A program made the position numbers and the translations under genes. Of a stretch of 64,000 nucleotides of DNA, positions 8,115-17,034 are shown piece by piece. The stretch is from Aminobacter niigataensis. Lineage in GTDB: Bacteria > Pseudomonadota > Alphaproteobacteria > Rhizobiales > Rhizobiaceae. The stretch lies in the NCBI RefSeq assembly GCF_014200015.1, contig NZ_JACHOT010000001.1, positions 186,001 to 250,000 on the forward strand, given 5' to 3'. Position 1 is the stretch's first letter; each line of letters opens with the position of its first letter. The notes beneath the pieces are model-generated. The model worked only from the letters and a program-made list of their open reading frames with translations. It searched no databases and was not told the DNA's origin.

Positions 8115-9311
8115 TCATTCAACCAGTGCATCGCCGCCGACTGGGCTTGCGCTATCGAAGATCATGAACACGATTGGAGTCCCTGGCTCAGCGGTTGCGT
8201 CGGTACGCCTCGCGCCAACCTCACCGCTCCGGGGAGCGTTGTACTCGGCAACGATTTCACCGAATGTGTTTCGCTGGACAGCAAGTTTTTGTCCGGCCTG
8301 AACAGCTTCGTTGAGGCCAACCAACAGCTCAACAAAGCCGCCATGCGTTGCAATGATAGGCATCATCCCGTCCGCGACAAAGACATTGGAGTCCTTGCTC
8401 GTCCTGCCAATCGGTCCCGATACGATGCCATGATGTTTGAGGACGTTGGTCGTCCCCTCAACAAACAGCGCAATCATGTCGTGGTCGAGGATCCGGGGGC
8501 GACCGATCTCCGGAGTGAATGCAGGAATGCCGGCATCGATGAGGGCGTTGGCCAAGAGGCCGGGCTCAGCAGCGTTGTCGAAGATCTGGTCGATCGGGTA
8601 CAACTCCGCCATGGCGCGGACCTCCGGCAAATCCATCCGCGCGAGATGAAATGCGGTCATGTCCATGCCAGTAGCTGCTGTATGGAAGTCGATTGCGTAG
8701 TCGAGATTTGACCGCAGCAGCCTGTTGAACAGCAGACCGGCATGTCGCGACGGTGCGTCGGGGGCGTTCTCGTCGCCAGGGAACTGGCGATTGATGTCGA
8801 CCAGGTCGATACCGCGTCCGGAGCTCGGCCATCTCCGAGCCATTCCCTCAAGGGCGGGACGAGAGACATCGAATACCGCGATCACCGTCCCCGACATCGA
8901 GGTCGGATCCAATCCATTCATCACTGTCTGCACTGTGTGGACGGGGCTCATTTCATCGCCATGCACCCCGCTGATCAGCCCCAGCCTTTTTCCGGAACCA
9001 CTTCCCTTGGCTACGATGACCGAGACATACCAGTGCTGTCCCGTCGGCATTTGCACGCCTTGGAAATAGAAGCTGTGCTTCTTGCCTGGCTCGAGGTCGG
9101 CGACATCGAGCGAACTGATGACCGGTTTTCCGCCGATGGTATCACCCGTGAAAACGGTGCCTTTTCCATCAGCGGCCGACAAGCCGGCAGATGTCGATCC
9201 AGATTGCGCTTGGGCAGTTCCGGTCACGAGTGCGGCTGCCGCACCAACGGTTGCGACGGATCCGATCATGAAGCCGCGACGATCGACACTCTGGTCATTG
9301 CCAATTGTCAT
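8115..9311 (-). CDS. Tat-exported succinylglutamate desuccinylase/aspartoacylase-family (M14-like) hydrolase
   Basis: A 398-residue protein. The N-terminus carries a twin-arginine signal (DRRGFMIGSVATVGAAAALV), so it is exported folded. The zinc site is visible: H117 and E120 in SGVHGDE, and a second His in AIDFHTAATG. The candidate catalytic Glu is in FTPEIGR. Family enzymes hydrolyse N-acyl or amide bonds of small molecules; this substrate is unknown. The chosen ATG at 9311 follows GGAGGCTCCCC. Downstream residues form the usual small C-terminal beta domain (GGFVELLVGLNEAVQAGQ). It stands alone between convergent and divergent small genes. Confidence 0.85.
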   Translation of the reverse strand: MTIGNDQSVDRRGFMIGSVATVGAAAALVTGTAQAQSGSTSAGLSAADGKGTVFTGDTIGGKPVISSLDVADLEPGKKHSFYFQGVQMPTGQHWYVSVIVAKGSGSGKRLGLISGVHGDEMSPVHTVQTVMNGLDPTSMSGTVIAVFDVSRPALEGMARRWPSSGRGIDLVDINRQFPGDENAPDAPSRHAGLLFNRLLRSNLDYAIDFHTAATGMDMTAFHLARMDLPEVRAMAELYPIDQIFDNAAEPGLLANALIDAGIPAFTPEIGRPRILDHDMIALFVEGTTNVLKHHGIVSGPIGRTSKDSNVFVADGMMPIIATHGGFVELLVGLNEAVQAGQKLAVQRNTFGEIVAEYNAPRSGEVGARRTDATAEPGTPIVFMIFDSASPVGGDALVE

Positions 9312-9390
9312 GGGGAGCCTCCGTGTTTCATCACAAGACCACCGCGCAGGGCCCGCATCCAGGATTTCTGACAGCAGCGTGGAAAATGGA

Positions 9391-9690
9391 TCACCTGCGA
9401 ATGCGTCGAACATCCACCACACGCCCGGTGCGTGAGCTCAGCGCGATCTCAAACCTGCTGTTGCCACGCCGAGCATGGTAGATGAAAATCCTGCCGCGGC
9501 AGTCTATGCGTCGGACATCGCGGAAGCCTCTGTTCTGAAGTAGCCTTTGGCCTTGGCTGCAAGAAATGGCCCGGCCGTGATTCAGGCTGGTTCCAATTGT
9601 GATGTTGACGGTTACCGCCTGAGCGGGAGTGGGTGTCGCCAGCGGCATTGCAAGGCCGATCGCAAGACCCAGAGCCAGCAAACGTTTCAT
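9391..9690 (-). CDS. Small secreted basic protein, unknown function
   Basis: A 99-residue protein with a signal peptide (LLALGLAIGLAMPLATPTPAQA) and a mature part of about 75 residues that contains two Cys (AISCSQGQRLLQNRGF and RRIDCRGRIFIYHARR) and ends TGRVVDVRRIRR. The layout, one helix then a beta hairpin that ends in a basic strand, resembles small PepSY-like periplasmic proteins of rhizobia. The two Cys could form a disulfide. Function unknown. Confidence 0.7.
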   Translation of the reverse strand: MKRLLALGLAIGLAMPLATPTPAQAVTVNITIGTSLNHGRAISCSQGQRLLQNRGFRDVRRIDCRGRIFIYHARRGNSRFEIALSSRTGRVVDVRRIRR

Positions 9691-9780
9691 GACGAACCTC
9701 GATTACACAAACGACATCTGCCCGATGTCAGTTCCTCCACGAACCTGTTGTCAACAAGCTGTCCTTGCCTGCCAGCGTCT

Positions 9781-9814
9781 TTGGGACGTGAGGCATAGTA
9801 TCTGGACTCCGCGC
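9781..9814 (+). repeat. Copy A of a dispersed intergenic element
   Basis: Starts TTGGGACGTGAGGCATAG and continues with CTGGACTCC at the same spacing as the copies at 19276 and 21031. It lies between the divergent secreted protein (start 9690) and the lipoprotein (start 10033). Confidence 0.5.
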
Positions 9815-9903
9815 CAACCTTCGTCGTCCATGGGCGCCCACCAAATGGAGCAAAGTCGACTCGATCGTTTCAGCAAGGCAGCGGACCGCGCGAAACGCTA
9901 CGA

Positions 9904-9935
9904 TTGAGGCGCAGAGCATAGCATTGGGACGCTCA
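9904..9935 (+). repeat. Copy B of the dispersed intergenic element
   Basis: Reads TTGAGGCGCAGAGCATAG then CATTGGGACGC, matching copy D (21031) through GCGGAGCATAGACATGGGA with one gap. It sits about 100 bases before the lipoprotein start. Confidence 0.45.
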
Positions 9936-10032
9936 GCCAATCACTTCGACGTTTCAATCGACTAAAGCAATGGCAGCATTGTCGTCGGTGCCATGCAATC
10001 GGCATGGTGCACGGTTGTGGAGGAATCGATCG

Positions 10033-10344
10033 ATGATACGAACATTGAGTGAGGTTGCGGCTCTCCTTGTGATCGCGCTGGCTACGAGCGCGTGCAATAC
10101 GCCCCAGGAACGTGCACTCGGCGGAGCCGCTATTGGCGCAACAGGCGGGGCACTGGTTGGCCAGGCGATCGGCGGCAATACCGGGGCAACGGTCGCGGGT
10201 GCCGCAATCGGGGGCGTGGCGGGTGCCATGATTGGCGCCGGGACCGCTCCGGGCCAGTGCCGTTTCCAGCGGGTCGACAGCCGTGGACGACCGATGGTCG
10301 ACCGCTACGGCAGGCCGGTAACTTATCTCGCACCTTGCCGGTAG
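10033..10344 (+). CDS. Glycine-zipper lipoprotein
   Basis: A 103-residue protein with a lipoprotein signal (LLVIALATSAC, Cys at about residue 21). A long glycine-zipper segment follows (AIGATGGALVGQAIGG, then AAIGGVAGAMIGAG), as in Rickettsia 17 kDa antigen-like and YMGG-type outer-membrane lipoproteins. The C-terminal part contains RVDSRGRPMVDRYGRPVTY with two Cys. Probably anchored in the outer membrane; role unknown. GAGGAAT lies about eight bases before the ATG. Confidence 0.8.
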   Translation: MIRTLSEVAALLVIALATSACNTPQERALGGAAIGATGGALVGQAIGGNTGATVAGAAIGGVAGAMIGAGTAPGQCRFQRVDSRGRPMVDRYGRPVTYLAPCR

Positions 10345-10386
10345 ACGCTTTGTCGACCACCTAGAGGATCGGCGGCCTGTCAACTT

Positions 10387-10408
10387 CCGCAAACGGTTCT
10401 GTTTACGG
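10387..10408. promoter_or_regulatory. Inverted repeat just before the hydrolase start
   Basis: CCGCAAAC (10387-10394) and GTTTACGG (10401-10408) form a seven-pair dyad with one mismatch, two bases before the ATG at 10411. It could be an operator or a hairpin covering the translation start. Confidence 0.3.
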
Positions 10409-10410
10409 TC

Positions 10411-11139
10411 ATGCGCTGTTTGCTTGCATTGATGTTGTCTCTGTTTTGGTCTGGTGCGTCGGCGCAGGATTGCGTGGTGCTGCTTCATGGCCTTGGGCGT
10501 TCGGCCCCATCTCTGCTCCTGATCGAGGAGGCCCTGGAGGCCAATGACTTCAAGGTGGTGAATGATGGCTATCCGTCCCTGAATGCTCCCGTCGAAAAGC
10601 TGATCGCGCATGTCGACAAGTCGGTGGCCAGATGCGGGAAGTCTGGGAACGTCCACTTCGTGACGCATTCGCTCGGCGGAATCCTGGTCCGGGCCTGGCT
10701 GCAGCAGCATAGACCTGGAAATCTCGGCCGCGTGGTCATGTTGGGTCCGCCAAATGGCGGCTCCGAGATCATCGACGCATTCGGCGATCTCGCAATCTTG
10801 CAGATGCTCACCGGACCGGCAGGCCGGCAACTTGGCACCAATCCGGGCAGCATTCCCAACACTCTCGGGCCGGCGGATTTCAATCTCGGCATCATTGCCG
10901 GCGACAGATCGAACAACCCCGCGTTCTCCCAATTGTTCAGCGGCCCCAATGACGGCAAGGTTTCGGTCGAGAGCACCAAGCTCGAAGGCATGGCCGACCA
11001 TATCGTGTTGCCGACGTCCCATACATTCATGATGATCAATCCATTGGTCATCGTGCAGGTTCTGAACTTCCTTCGCGATGGACATTTCGACCACCACCTG
11101 ACCATGCGCGAGCTGTTCCGGCGCTTGTTGAGGAACTGA
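10411..11139 (+). CDS. Secreted alpha/beta hydrolase (lipase-like)
   Basis: A 242-residue protein with a signal peptide ([15 protein letters not shown]) and an alpha/beta-hydrolase fold: oxyanion motif [10 protein letters not shown], nucleophile in [10 protein letters not shown] (T-H-S-L-G) and a late His in [10 protein letters not shown]; a candidate Asp is in the GPNDGKV loop. Similar short enzymes are triacylglycerol-lipase-like or PGAP1-like. The substrate is unknown. The next gene starts 22 bases downstream on the same strand and is another alpha/beta hydrolase, so the two may be co-transcribed. Confidence 0.8.
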   Translation: MRCLLALMLSLFWSGASAQDCVVLLHGLGRSAPSLLLIEEALEANDFKVVNDGYPSLNAPVEKLIAHVDKSVARCGKSGNVHFVTHSLGGILVRAWLQQHRPGNLGRVVMLGPPNGGSEIIDAFGDLAILQMLTGPAGRQLGTNPGSIPNTLGPADFNLGIIAGDRSNNPAFSQLFSGPNDGKVSVESTKLEGMADHIVLPTSHTFMMINPLVIVQVLNFLRDGHFDHHLTMRELFRRLLRN

Positions 11140-11161
11140 CCACTCCGGCTGAGAGGGATTG

Positions 11162-12448
11162 ATGTTCCGCTATCTCGCAATCTTCTGCCTTGTCGTCGCC
11201 GGAGCGACCATAGCCATATCCTTTTACCAGCCGCCCATGCGCCTTATGCCTACCCCGATCGTTTTCCTCGGCGGCCTTTCAAGCCCCTTCACCACCAATC
11301 CGGAGCACAAGTCAGACCCGGAGATCGCCCTCTTCTACGCTACCAACCGGCTTCCCGTCGGACCGCGCAACGATCGCCTCTATGCAGTCGTCCCGGGCAG
11401 GGATCTGCAGCTCGGGGAGGCGACGGTCAGAATCGGCGAGGAAGGTACAACCTGGGACAGGATCTATGCCTGGTCGACCGGTGCAAGCGACGACCGGCGG
11501 CCATTCCTCCATCTCAGCAATCTGAATGAGCAGGCGGCGATTGAGCCGGATCAGCCGCCTTCACCCGCAGCGATGGCCTGGTTCGACAAGATCGACCAAG
11601 CGTTGGCCGCCAGCCAGGATCGCGATGTCATTGTCTATGTCCACGGTGCCAACACCACCGTTGAACGTGCGGCGGGACAGGCAGCGCAGCTCCGCCATTT
11701 CACAGGCCGGACCTCTGTGGTTGTTCTATTCGCCTGGCCGACGGCCGAAAATTTCCTGAGATACCCGAGAGATATGGTGACCGCTTTTGGCGCGGCTCCC
11801 CAGCTTGCCAAGCTGGTCGAACTCCTGTCGCAGCACACCATTGCTGACAAGGTCGACGTGTTGACCTACAGCGCCGGCGGCACGGTCGGGAGCGACGCCC
11901 TGGCATTGGCGGGGCGCAAGGCAAAGCAGCCGGACGCCGCACCGGTGCGTATCGGCGAGGTTTATCACGCCGCCCCGGACGCCGATTTTCGACGTTTCGT
12001 GGCCGACATGCGCGATTACGCGGACGTGGCCGAACGCGTCACTGTTTCGGCCAATCTCAACGACAGCGCGCTCAGGCTATCGCAGGTAATAAACCGTGCA
12101 TCGCGCGCAGGCAGGCCTGATATGGAAGAACTTGATGCGGATGACACGAACTGGCTTCTGCAAAGCGCACGAGCCGACGGCCTCGAACTGCTTCGGGTGA
12201 GGCCGGAAAACATTCCCGGCCTGTCCCGAACCTCGCATACATTCTGGTATGACGATCCGTGGGTCAGCAGCGACGTGCTTATCACGCTGCTGTACGACCT
12301 GGCTCCCGGCGAGCGCGGCCTGATGGACGCGGCAGCTGCCTCCGGGGTTCACTACTGGACCTTCACGCCAGATTATCCCGATCAACTTGCCCATGTCGTG
12401 TCGCGGCTACGTCAGCAAGGAAAAATCTCCCCCGGAACCGGCGGCTGA
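11162..12448 (+). CDS. DUF900-type alpha/beta hydrolase, membrane-anchored
   Basis: A 428-residue protein with an N-terminal hydrophobic anchor (YLAIFCLVVAGATIAISF). The body matches the DUF900/COG4782 layout: FYATNRLPVGPRNDR near the start, DVIVYVHGANTTVERAA, VVLFAWPTAENFLRYPRD, and the nucleophile elbow LTYSAGGTVGSD. A late motif is RTSHTFWYDDPWV, supplying a His. It is a paralogue of the lipoprotein hydrolase encoded at 18048-19193. A TTG directly precedes the ATG at 11162; I chose the ATG. Substrate unknown. Confidence 0.8.
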   Translation: MFRYLAIFCLVVAGATIAISFYQPPMRLMPTPIVFLGGLSSPFTTNPEHKSDPEIALFYATNRLPVGPRNDRLYAVVPGRDLQLGEATVRIGEEGTTWDRIYAWSTGASDDRRPFLHLSNLNEQAAIEPDQPPSPAAMAWFDKIDQALAASQDRDVIVYVHGANTTVERAAGQAAQLRHFTGRTSVVVLFAWPTAENFLRYPRDMVTAFGAAPQLAKLVELLSQHTIADKVDVLTYSAGGTVGSDALALAGRKAKQPDAAPVRIGEVYHAAPDADFRRFVADMRDYADVAERVTVSANLNDSALRLSQVINRASRAGRPDMEELDADDTNWLLQSARADGLELLRVRPENIPGLSRTSHTFWYDDPWVSSDVLITLLYDLAPGERGLMDAAAASGVHYWTFTPDYPDQLAHVVSRLRQQGKISPGTGG

Positions 12449-12475
12449 CCCGGTATGAGCCACAATAACGGTTGT

Positions 12476-12492
12476 TTGCGTTGCTGACGCAA
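12476..12492. terminator. Small hairpin between convergent genes
   Basis: TTGCGT, five-base loop, ACGCAA, lying between the hydrolase (+) and the fused antiporter gene (-). It is short and its T tract is weak. Confidence 0.3.
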
Positions 12493-12531
12493 TTCTGGAC
12501 GGGAGCTCACTCGTGCCTTGCTGGAATCGAG

Positions 12532-15500
12532 TTAGCCCGCATGTCCAGCAATGAAATTGGCCGACAGTAGAAACAGCACGTAAAAGAGCGCCACGAGAAC
12601 ATACATCTGGCCGTCGCCAGTGTAGACCCTGCGCGTTGCTTCGGCTGAGACAGTGCCAAGGCGTGCGATACTCTCCCAGGCCCTCGTTGCCAGCGGCGCC
12701 GACCAGGGTTGCGAGATCTTGATGTAGTAGCGATAGAATTCGGCGATACCCGTGGCCGCAGTGCGGCCCTGGTCGAGGCGGTAAACGGTCCATCCGATCA
12801 GGAATAGAACGCCGGCGCCGGCAATCGAGGCGGCCATGACGGGAACCGGGTTCCAGTAGCCGTAGATCGTCTCGAGCGACATGCCCTCCCAGACCAGTGT
12901 TGAGGCGAAATAGGGGTCGATGGCAGTCGAAACCGGGTCCATGAACAGCTTGGGCTGGAAAGACAGGACGAGGATCGCCCCGACAAGCACGATTTGGGGC
13001 AGGAGAAGCTGCATCGGAGCTTCGCGGACGTGGACGGCGGCGGCCTGCGGCGGCGCGAGAAACAACGCGTGGGCGAGGCGGAACATGTAGAGCAGGCCGA
13101 TGAGCGTCGCCAGGATGCCTGCTGCCGCCAGCCCGTACCAGCCCTTGTCGACCATGGCGCTGAGCAAAAGCCATTTGCCGCCGAAGCCGGCGAGCGGGGG
13201 CAGGCCCGACATCGACACGAGGGCGACGACCGCAACGACAAAGGTCACGGGCATCCGGCGGGCGAGGCCGCCGAGCTCTTCGAGCCGGCGTGTGCCGCAA
13301 CGCAGGATCACGCCTGCGACAGCCAGGAACAGGATGCCCTTGACCATCAGATGGTTGGCGACGAGGTAAAGTGCCGTCACCCAGCCGAGATGGCTCATCA
13401 GCGCGATTGCCGTGATGATGTAGCCGAGCTGGCTCATGCTCGAATAGGCGAGCAGCCGCTTGACGTCGTCCTGCCTGAAGGCGAGGGCGGCGCCGATCAC
13501 CGTCGTCAGCATGCCGATCCAGCCCATGAGATGGGCAAGCTCCAGCCCGACCTGCGAGCCGATGGCGAGATAGGTGACCATGAACAGGCCGAAGATGGCG
13601 ACCTTGCTGACCACCGACGACAGCATTGCCGAGAGGTCGTCGTCGGCCTCGGCATAGGCGCCGGGCAGCCAGACATGGAAGCCGATCGCACCGGCCTTGA
13701 TGAGGAAGCCGAGCGCCAGCAGGGCAAAGGCGGACGCAGCATCCGTCCCGCCTGTCCGGAACGCCTGCAGCAGCGAGGTGCCGTTGGCCGCATCGGCGAG
13801 CGCAAAGCCGGCGAGCAGGCAAAAGGCTGAAGTCAGCGAGAACAACAGGAAGGGCAGGGCATGGGGATGGGCATGCCTGCCCTGCGCGATCATGAAGTAG
13901 GACGACAACGTGATCAGTTCCCAGGAGAAGAAAAACTCCAGGCTGGTTTGCGCCCGCATCATCGTAGCGATCGAAAGCAAGAGCACCGCCATCAGCGGAT
14001 AATAGCCGGGGCGGGAATCTTGCCTGTAGAGCGCGGCCGAGGCCACCACCAGGCCGCCGCCCAAGAGCACTGTAGCAAAAAGCCCTGACATGCCTGTTGT
14101 TTCAGATATCAGCCAGTTGCCCACGCCGAGCACGGCCAACAGCATCAGGCAGCATTTGACGCGCCCCGGCAGCCAGTCGAGCGCGTAAAGCACGATGCCG
14201 ATGATGAGCGGCGAAAACAGCCAGAGCGAGGCGGCACCGGCGAGTTGGGCCGCATGATAGCTGCCGATGGCCAGCAGCACTGCACCGCCTGCGGCCGGCA
14301 GCAGGTCACGCGCCGTGAAGGATACCGGCAGATCGCCGGGCATGGCCCGCGTCGCCTGCTTGAACCAGCCGAACATATAGGCGGCCTCCAGCAGCGAGCC
14401 GAGCAGGATCAGGGCGATCCAGACATAGAGCTGGGCGCCGGAAAGCTGCATGACTAGCTCCCACTTGGCCCAGAAGCCGGGGAAGGGCGGCAGGCCGGCA
14501 ATGGCGACAAGCAGAAGTGCAAAGACGAGCAGCACAAAAGGCCGCCCTGCGATAGTCGACCAGCCTGCGACTTCCGTTCTCTGCACCGCACCGGCGAGCC
14601 AGAACAGCCCGGCCTTGGCGAAGAGATGGTTGGCGAACAGGCCGCCGATGACCAGCGGCATGGAGGCGGCGGCACCCTGCTTCTGCAGCAAGGCCAGCGC
14701 CAGCATCATCAGCCCCATCTGGGCGATGGAGGAGTAGCCGAGCATGCGCTGGACGTTGGTCTGCTTGAGCCCGACGAGATTGGAAAACAGGAAGGTGGCG
14801 CCACCCGCCACCGCGATCAGCGAGAGGTGGTTTTCGAACAGCGGCAGGAGCTTGAGCAGCGCAAAGAACACGCCGGCCGAAACGCCGACCGATACCAGCG
14901 CGGCAATGCCTGCGGGTGCCGTCTCGTAGACGTCGAGGCCCCAGCCATTGGCCGGGAACGGCTTCAGTTCGAGGATCAGGCAAGCCAGGATGAAGATCAG
15001 CGCCGTGGTGCCGATCGGCCCGGCGATGAGTTCACGGCGTGCGATCAGCTCGTCGATGTTGAGCGTGCCGGTGACATGGTAGAGCAGCACCGAGCCGAGC
15101 AGCAGGAACGACGAGGCGATCACCGTCGCCATGATGTATTTGAAGCTTGCGGCGAGCGCTGCCGGGCCGCGCTCGAGCCCGAGCAGACCATAGGTCGCGA
15201 TCGACACGATCTCCAGGAATACGAACAGATTGAACAGGTCGCGGGTCATCACCATGCCGTTGATGCCCATGACGAGGATCAGGTAGAGCAGCAGTGCTGC
15301 GTAACTGTCGCGCAGCCGTGGCCACAGCTGCCAGGCGCCGAGCAGCGCTGCGATGTTGACGCAGAAGGTGAAGAAGCCCTCCCATGCGCCGAAGCGCAGG
15401 TTGATGGAGATCGGCGGCGTAGCACCTGCGGTATAAACCTCGATGGCTGGCTGGCCGTTGCGCAGCGCCCAGAAATTGACGCCGGAGACGGCGGCGATGC

Positions 15501-15627
15501 CGCAGAGGGCTGTGATGAAGGCCAGTGCCGGCAACGGCTTGGCGATGCGGTAGAGCAGGGGAATGAGGAAGCCGCCGCCGAGGCCGAGCAGGAAGATGTT
15601 CAGCGGCTGGAACAGCGCCTCTACCAT
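12532..15627 (-). CDS. Double MrpD-like proton-translocating subunit (two antiporter modules in one chain)
   Basis: A 1031-residue polytopic protein with two NuoM/N/MrpD-type modules. Module 1 (about 1-430) has the TM5 Glu in LFVFLEIVS (E139) and the TM7 Lys in LILELKPFP (K222). Module 2 (about 520-960) has E570 in FSWELITLSSY, K644 in FLIKAGAIGFHVWLP and K675 in SSVVSKVAIFGL. In module 1 the position matching K675 is Ala251. Typical MrpD has about 500 residues, so this is a tandem fusion that probably replaces separate MrpD and MrpA N-terminal units. It ends with a single helix (MYVLVALFYVLFLLSANFI). The ATG overlaps the end of the C-subunit gene by seven bases. It is the last gene of the operon. 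Confidence 0.9.
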   Translation of the reverse strand: MVEALFQPLNIFLLGLGGGFLIPLLYRIAKPLPALAFITALCGIAAVSGVNFWALRNGQPAIEVYTAGATPPISINLRFGAWEGFFTFCVNIAALLGAWQLWPRLRDSYAALLLYLILVMGINGMVMTRDLFNLFVFLEIVSIATYGLLGLERGPAALAASFKYIMATVIASSFLLLGSVLLYHVTGTLNIDELIARRELIAGPIGTTALIFILACLILELKPFPANGWGLDVYETAPAGIAALVSVGVSAGVFFALLKLLPLFENHLSLIAVAGGATFLFSNLVGLKQTNVQRMLGYSSIAQMGLMMLALALLQKQGAAASMPLVIGGLFANHLFAKAGLFWLAGAVQRTEVAGWSTIAGRPFVLLVFALLLVAIAGLPPFPGFWAKWELVMQLSGAQLYVWIALILLGSLLEAAYMFGWFKQATRAMPGDLPVSFTARDLLPAAGGAVLLAIGSYHAAQLAGAASLWLFSPLIIGIVLYALDWLPGRVKCCLMLLAVLGVGNWLISETTGMSGLFATVLLGGGLVVASAALYRQDSRPGYYPLMAVLLLSIATMMRAQTSLEFFFSWELITLSSYFMIAQGRHAHPHALPFLLFSLTSAFCLLAGFALADAANGTSLLQAFRTGGTDAASAFALLALGFLIKAGAIGFHVWLPGAYAEADDDLSAMLSSVVSKVAIFGLFMVTYLAIGSQVGLELAHLMGWIGMLTTVIGAALAFRQDDVKRLLAYSSMSQLGYIITAIALMSHLGWVTALYLVANHLMVKGILFLAVAGVILRCGTRRLEELGGLARRMPVTFVVAVVALVSMSGLPPLAGFGGKWLLLSAMVDKGWYGLAAAGILATLIGLLYMFRLAHALFLAPPQAAAVHVREAPMQLLLPQIVLVGAILVLSFQPKLFMDPVSTAIDPYFASTLVWEGMSLETIYGYWNPVPVMAASIAGAGVLFLIGWTVYRLDQGRTAATGIAEFYRYYIKISQPWSAPLATRAWESIARLGTVSAEATRRVYTGDGQMYVLVALFYVLFLLSANFIAGHAG

Positions 15628-15989
15628 TTGGACTCCGTCAGCGCGTCGATGGACAGAGTCTTCCTGGCGTCGTGGATGCGGATGGCGAAGGCCAGCATGA
15701 TGGCGGTGACCGAAAAGCCGATGACGATGGCGGTCACGACCAGGGCCGAAGGTACTGGATCGACCGCCCGCGTGGTCGCCTGCTCGATCCCAAGTGCGGT
15801 GTCGATGATCGGCGCCGTGCCGCCGGTGATGTAGCCGGTCGCCACCATGACGATGTGCAGCCCGGTGTCGAACAGGCCGAAGCCGATGATGATGCGCAGG
15901 ATGTTGCGGTGGCGCAGGATGCCCCACATGCCTATCAGCACCAGCAGGAAGCCGGTGGTCATGAGGAGCGTCGAGACAGGCAGGCCCAT
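15621..15989 (-). CDS. mrpC: Mrp-type cation/proton antiporter subunit C (NuoK-like)
   Basis: The 122-residue protein has three helices typical of MrpC/NuoK: LLMTTGFLLVLIGMWGILRHRNILRI, IIIGFGLFDTGLHIVMVATGY and SALVVTAIVIGFSVTAIMLAFAIRI. VVTAIVIGFSVTA is a strong family signature. It starts 15 bases after the B subunit and its stop overlaps the fused subunit's start, so translation is probably coupled. It forms part of the membrane arm beside the proton-pumping subunit. Confidence 0.92.
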   Translation of the reverse strand: MGLPVSTLLMTTGFLLVLIGMWGILRHRNILRIIIGFGLFDTGLHIVMVATGYITGGTAPIIDTALGIEQATTRAVDPVPSALVVTAIVIGFSVTAIMLAFAIRIHDARKTLSIDALTESKW

Positions 15990-16004
15990 GGCGTCTTCCT
16001 GCGT

Positions 16005-16694
16005 TCAGTTGCGAAAACGGTCGATGATGACGCTCAGTTCGGCGCCGACCTTGACGCCCAGCAGCGCCGAAATGACCGGAATGGCGCCGGCGCTGATCAG
16101 CGTGCCGAATTCACCCAAAGGCAGGATGTGGCTGTCGAGGAAGCCGGCGGCAAACACCAGCCCGAGGATGCCGATGCCGACATAGACGACCCCGGCAAGC
16201 GATTCCGTCACGCCGAGGAAGCCGTGGTTGAGCTTCGTTGCCGGCAAGGCGAGCATCAGAAGCATGGTTCCGGAGGCGACCACCGCACCGCCCTGGAAGC
16301 CGCCGCCGGCCGAGAGGTGGCCGTTCTTGATGACATAGGCGCCGAACAGAAAGATCAGCGGCAGGGTGATCTCGGCGCCGTTGCCGACGAGTTCGCTCGG
16401 GCGACGCGGCTCCCTACCGGGTTCTGAAGCCGTCGTGGTATCCTTGCCGCCCAACAGCACGCCGACGCCGGCGGCGACCATGAACAGCACCGCCACTTCG
16501 CCGAGCGTGTCGAAGCCGCGATAGGTGATCAGGATGCCGGTGACGACATTGGGCGCCCCGAGCTCGCGCGGCACCATGGCCAGATACTGTTCCGCGAGCG
16601 CGGACACGCTTTCGCGTTCGCCATAGCCGCCGACGATGCCGGCGAAGACCGCCCCGAACAAAAGCACTGCGAGCAGGGAAGAGGCCGCCTTCAT
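16005..16694 (-). CDS. MnhB/MbhE-type subunit: MrpA C-terminal piece fused to MrpB domain
   Basis: A 229-residue membrane protein in two parts. Residues 1-85 (VVTGILITYRGFDTLGEVAVLF) correspond to MbhE, the last piece of MrpA C-terminal regions. Residues about 105-225 carry the MnhB domain: LPLIFLFGAYVIKNGHLSAGGGFQGGAV and a late VKVGAELSVIIDRF. In many bacteria the first part belongs to MrpA. Here it is separate from the antiporter modules, as in archaeal Mbh and Mrp-Mbh-type clusters. The ATG at 16694 overlaps the G-subunit stop (ATGA). Confidence 0.88.
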   Translation of the reverse strand: MKAASSLLAVLLFGAVFAGIVGGYGERESVSALAEQYLAMVPRELGAPNVVTGILITYRGFDTLGEVAVLFMVAAGVGVLLGGKDTTTASEPGREPRRPSELVGNGAEITLPLIFLFGAYVIKNGHLSAGGGFQGGAVVASGTMLLMLALPATKLNHGFLGVTESLAGVVYVGIGILGLVFAAGFLDSHILPLGEFGTLISAGAIPVISALLGVKVGAELSVIIDRFRN

Positions 16695-17032
16695 GACACG
16701 TCCCCGTTGCCTTGCCGGTCGCCTTCCTCGCGCAGCGCATCGACCATGGTCGACGGCGCCATCGGCGTGCGGATGGCGTGCGCCGCTCGCGACAGCGCAT
16801 GCGACGAGAGCGGGTTGGTCATCAGCACGAAATAGGCAACGACCAGCAGCTTGAGCGCCCAGTCCGGGTGATAGAAGCCGAGCCCGGCGAGCACCAGAAT
16901 GTTGCCCAGTGTCGAGGCCTTGGTGCCGGCCTGGATGCGGGTGAAGGTGTCGGGCATACGCAGCAGGCCAAGCCCGGCTGAGAACAGGAAGAAGGCGCCT
17001 GTTAGCACCAGGATGCTGCCGGTCAGCTCCAT
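16691..17032 (-). CDS. mrpG: Mrp-type antiporter subunit G
   Basis: A 113-residue protein with three helices and the MrpG signature GLLRMPDTFTRIQAGTKASTLGN, followed by a helix ending ALKLLVVAYFVLMTNPLSSHALSRAAH. It has a short charged tail. GGGAGG lies eight bases before the ATG at 17032; a GTG at 17038 that overlaps the previous stop is an alternative. Its stop overlaps the next start. Confidence 0.92.
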   Translation of the reverse strand: MELTGSILVLTGAFFLFSAGLGLLRMPDTFTRIQAGTKASTLGNILVLAGLGFYHPDWALKLLVVAYFVLMTNPLSSHALSRAAHAIRTPMAPSTMVDALREEGDRQGNGDVS

Positions 17033-17034
17033 GG

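Noticed and set aside
7998-8711. Plus-strand frame opposite the M14-type hydrolase
   Set aside because: It is antisense to a protein with Tat signal and complete zinc-site motifs, and it resembles no known family.
14626-15834. Plus-strand open frame of about 400 codons within the antiporter operon
   Set aside because: It is Glu/Gln/Arg-rich with no family resemblance, and it is antisense to well-supported membrane subunits.
15628-15927. Hundred-residue N-terminal extension of the fused antiporter protein
   Set aside because: It is His/Arg-rich and overlaps the C subunit in another frame; the ATG at 15627 fits coupling with the C stop.
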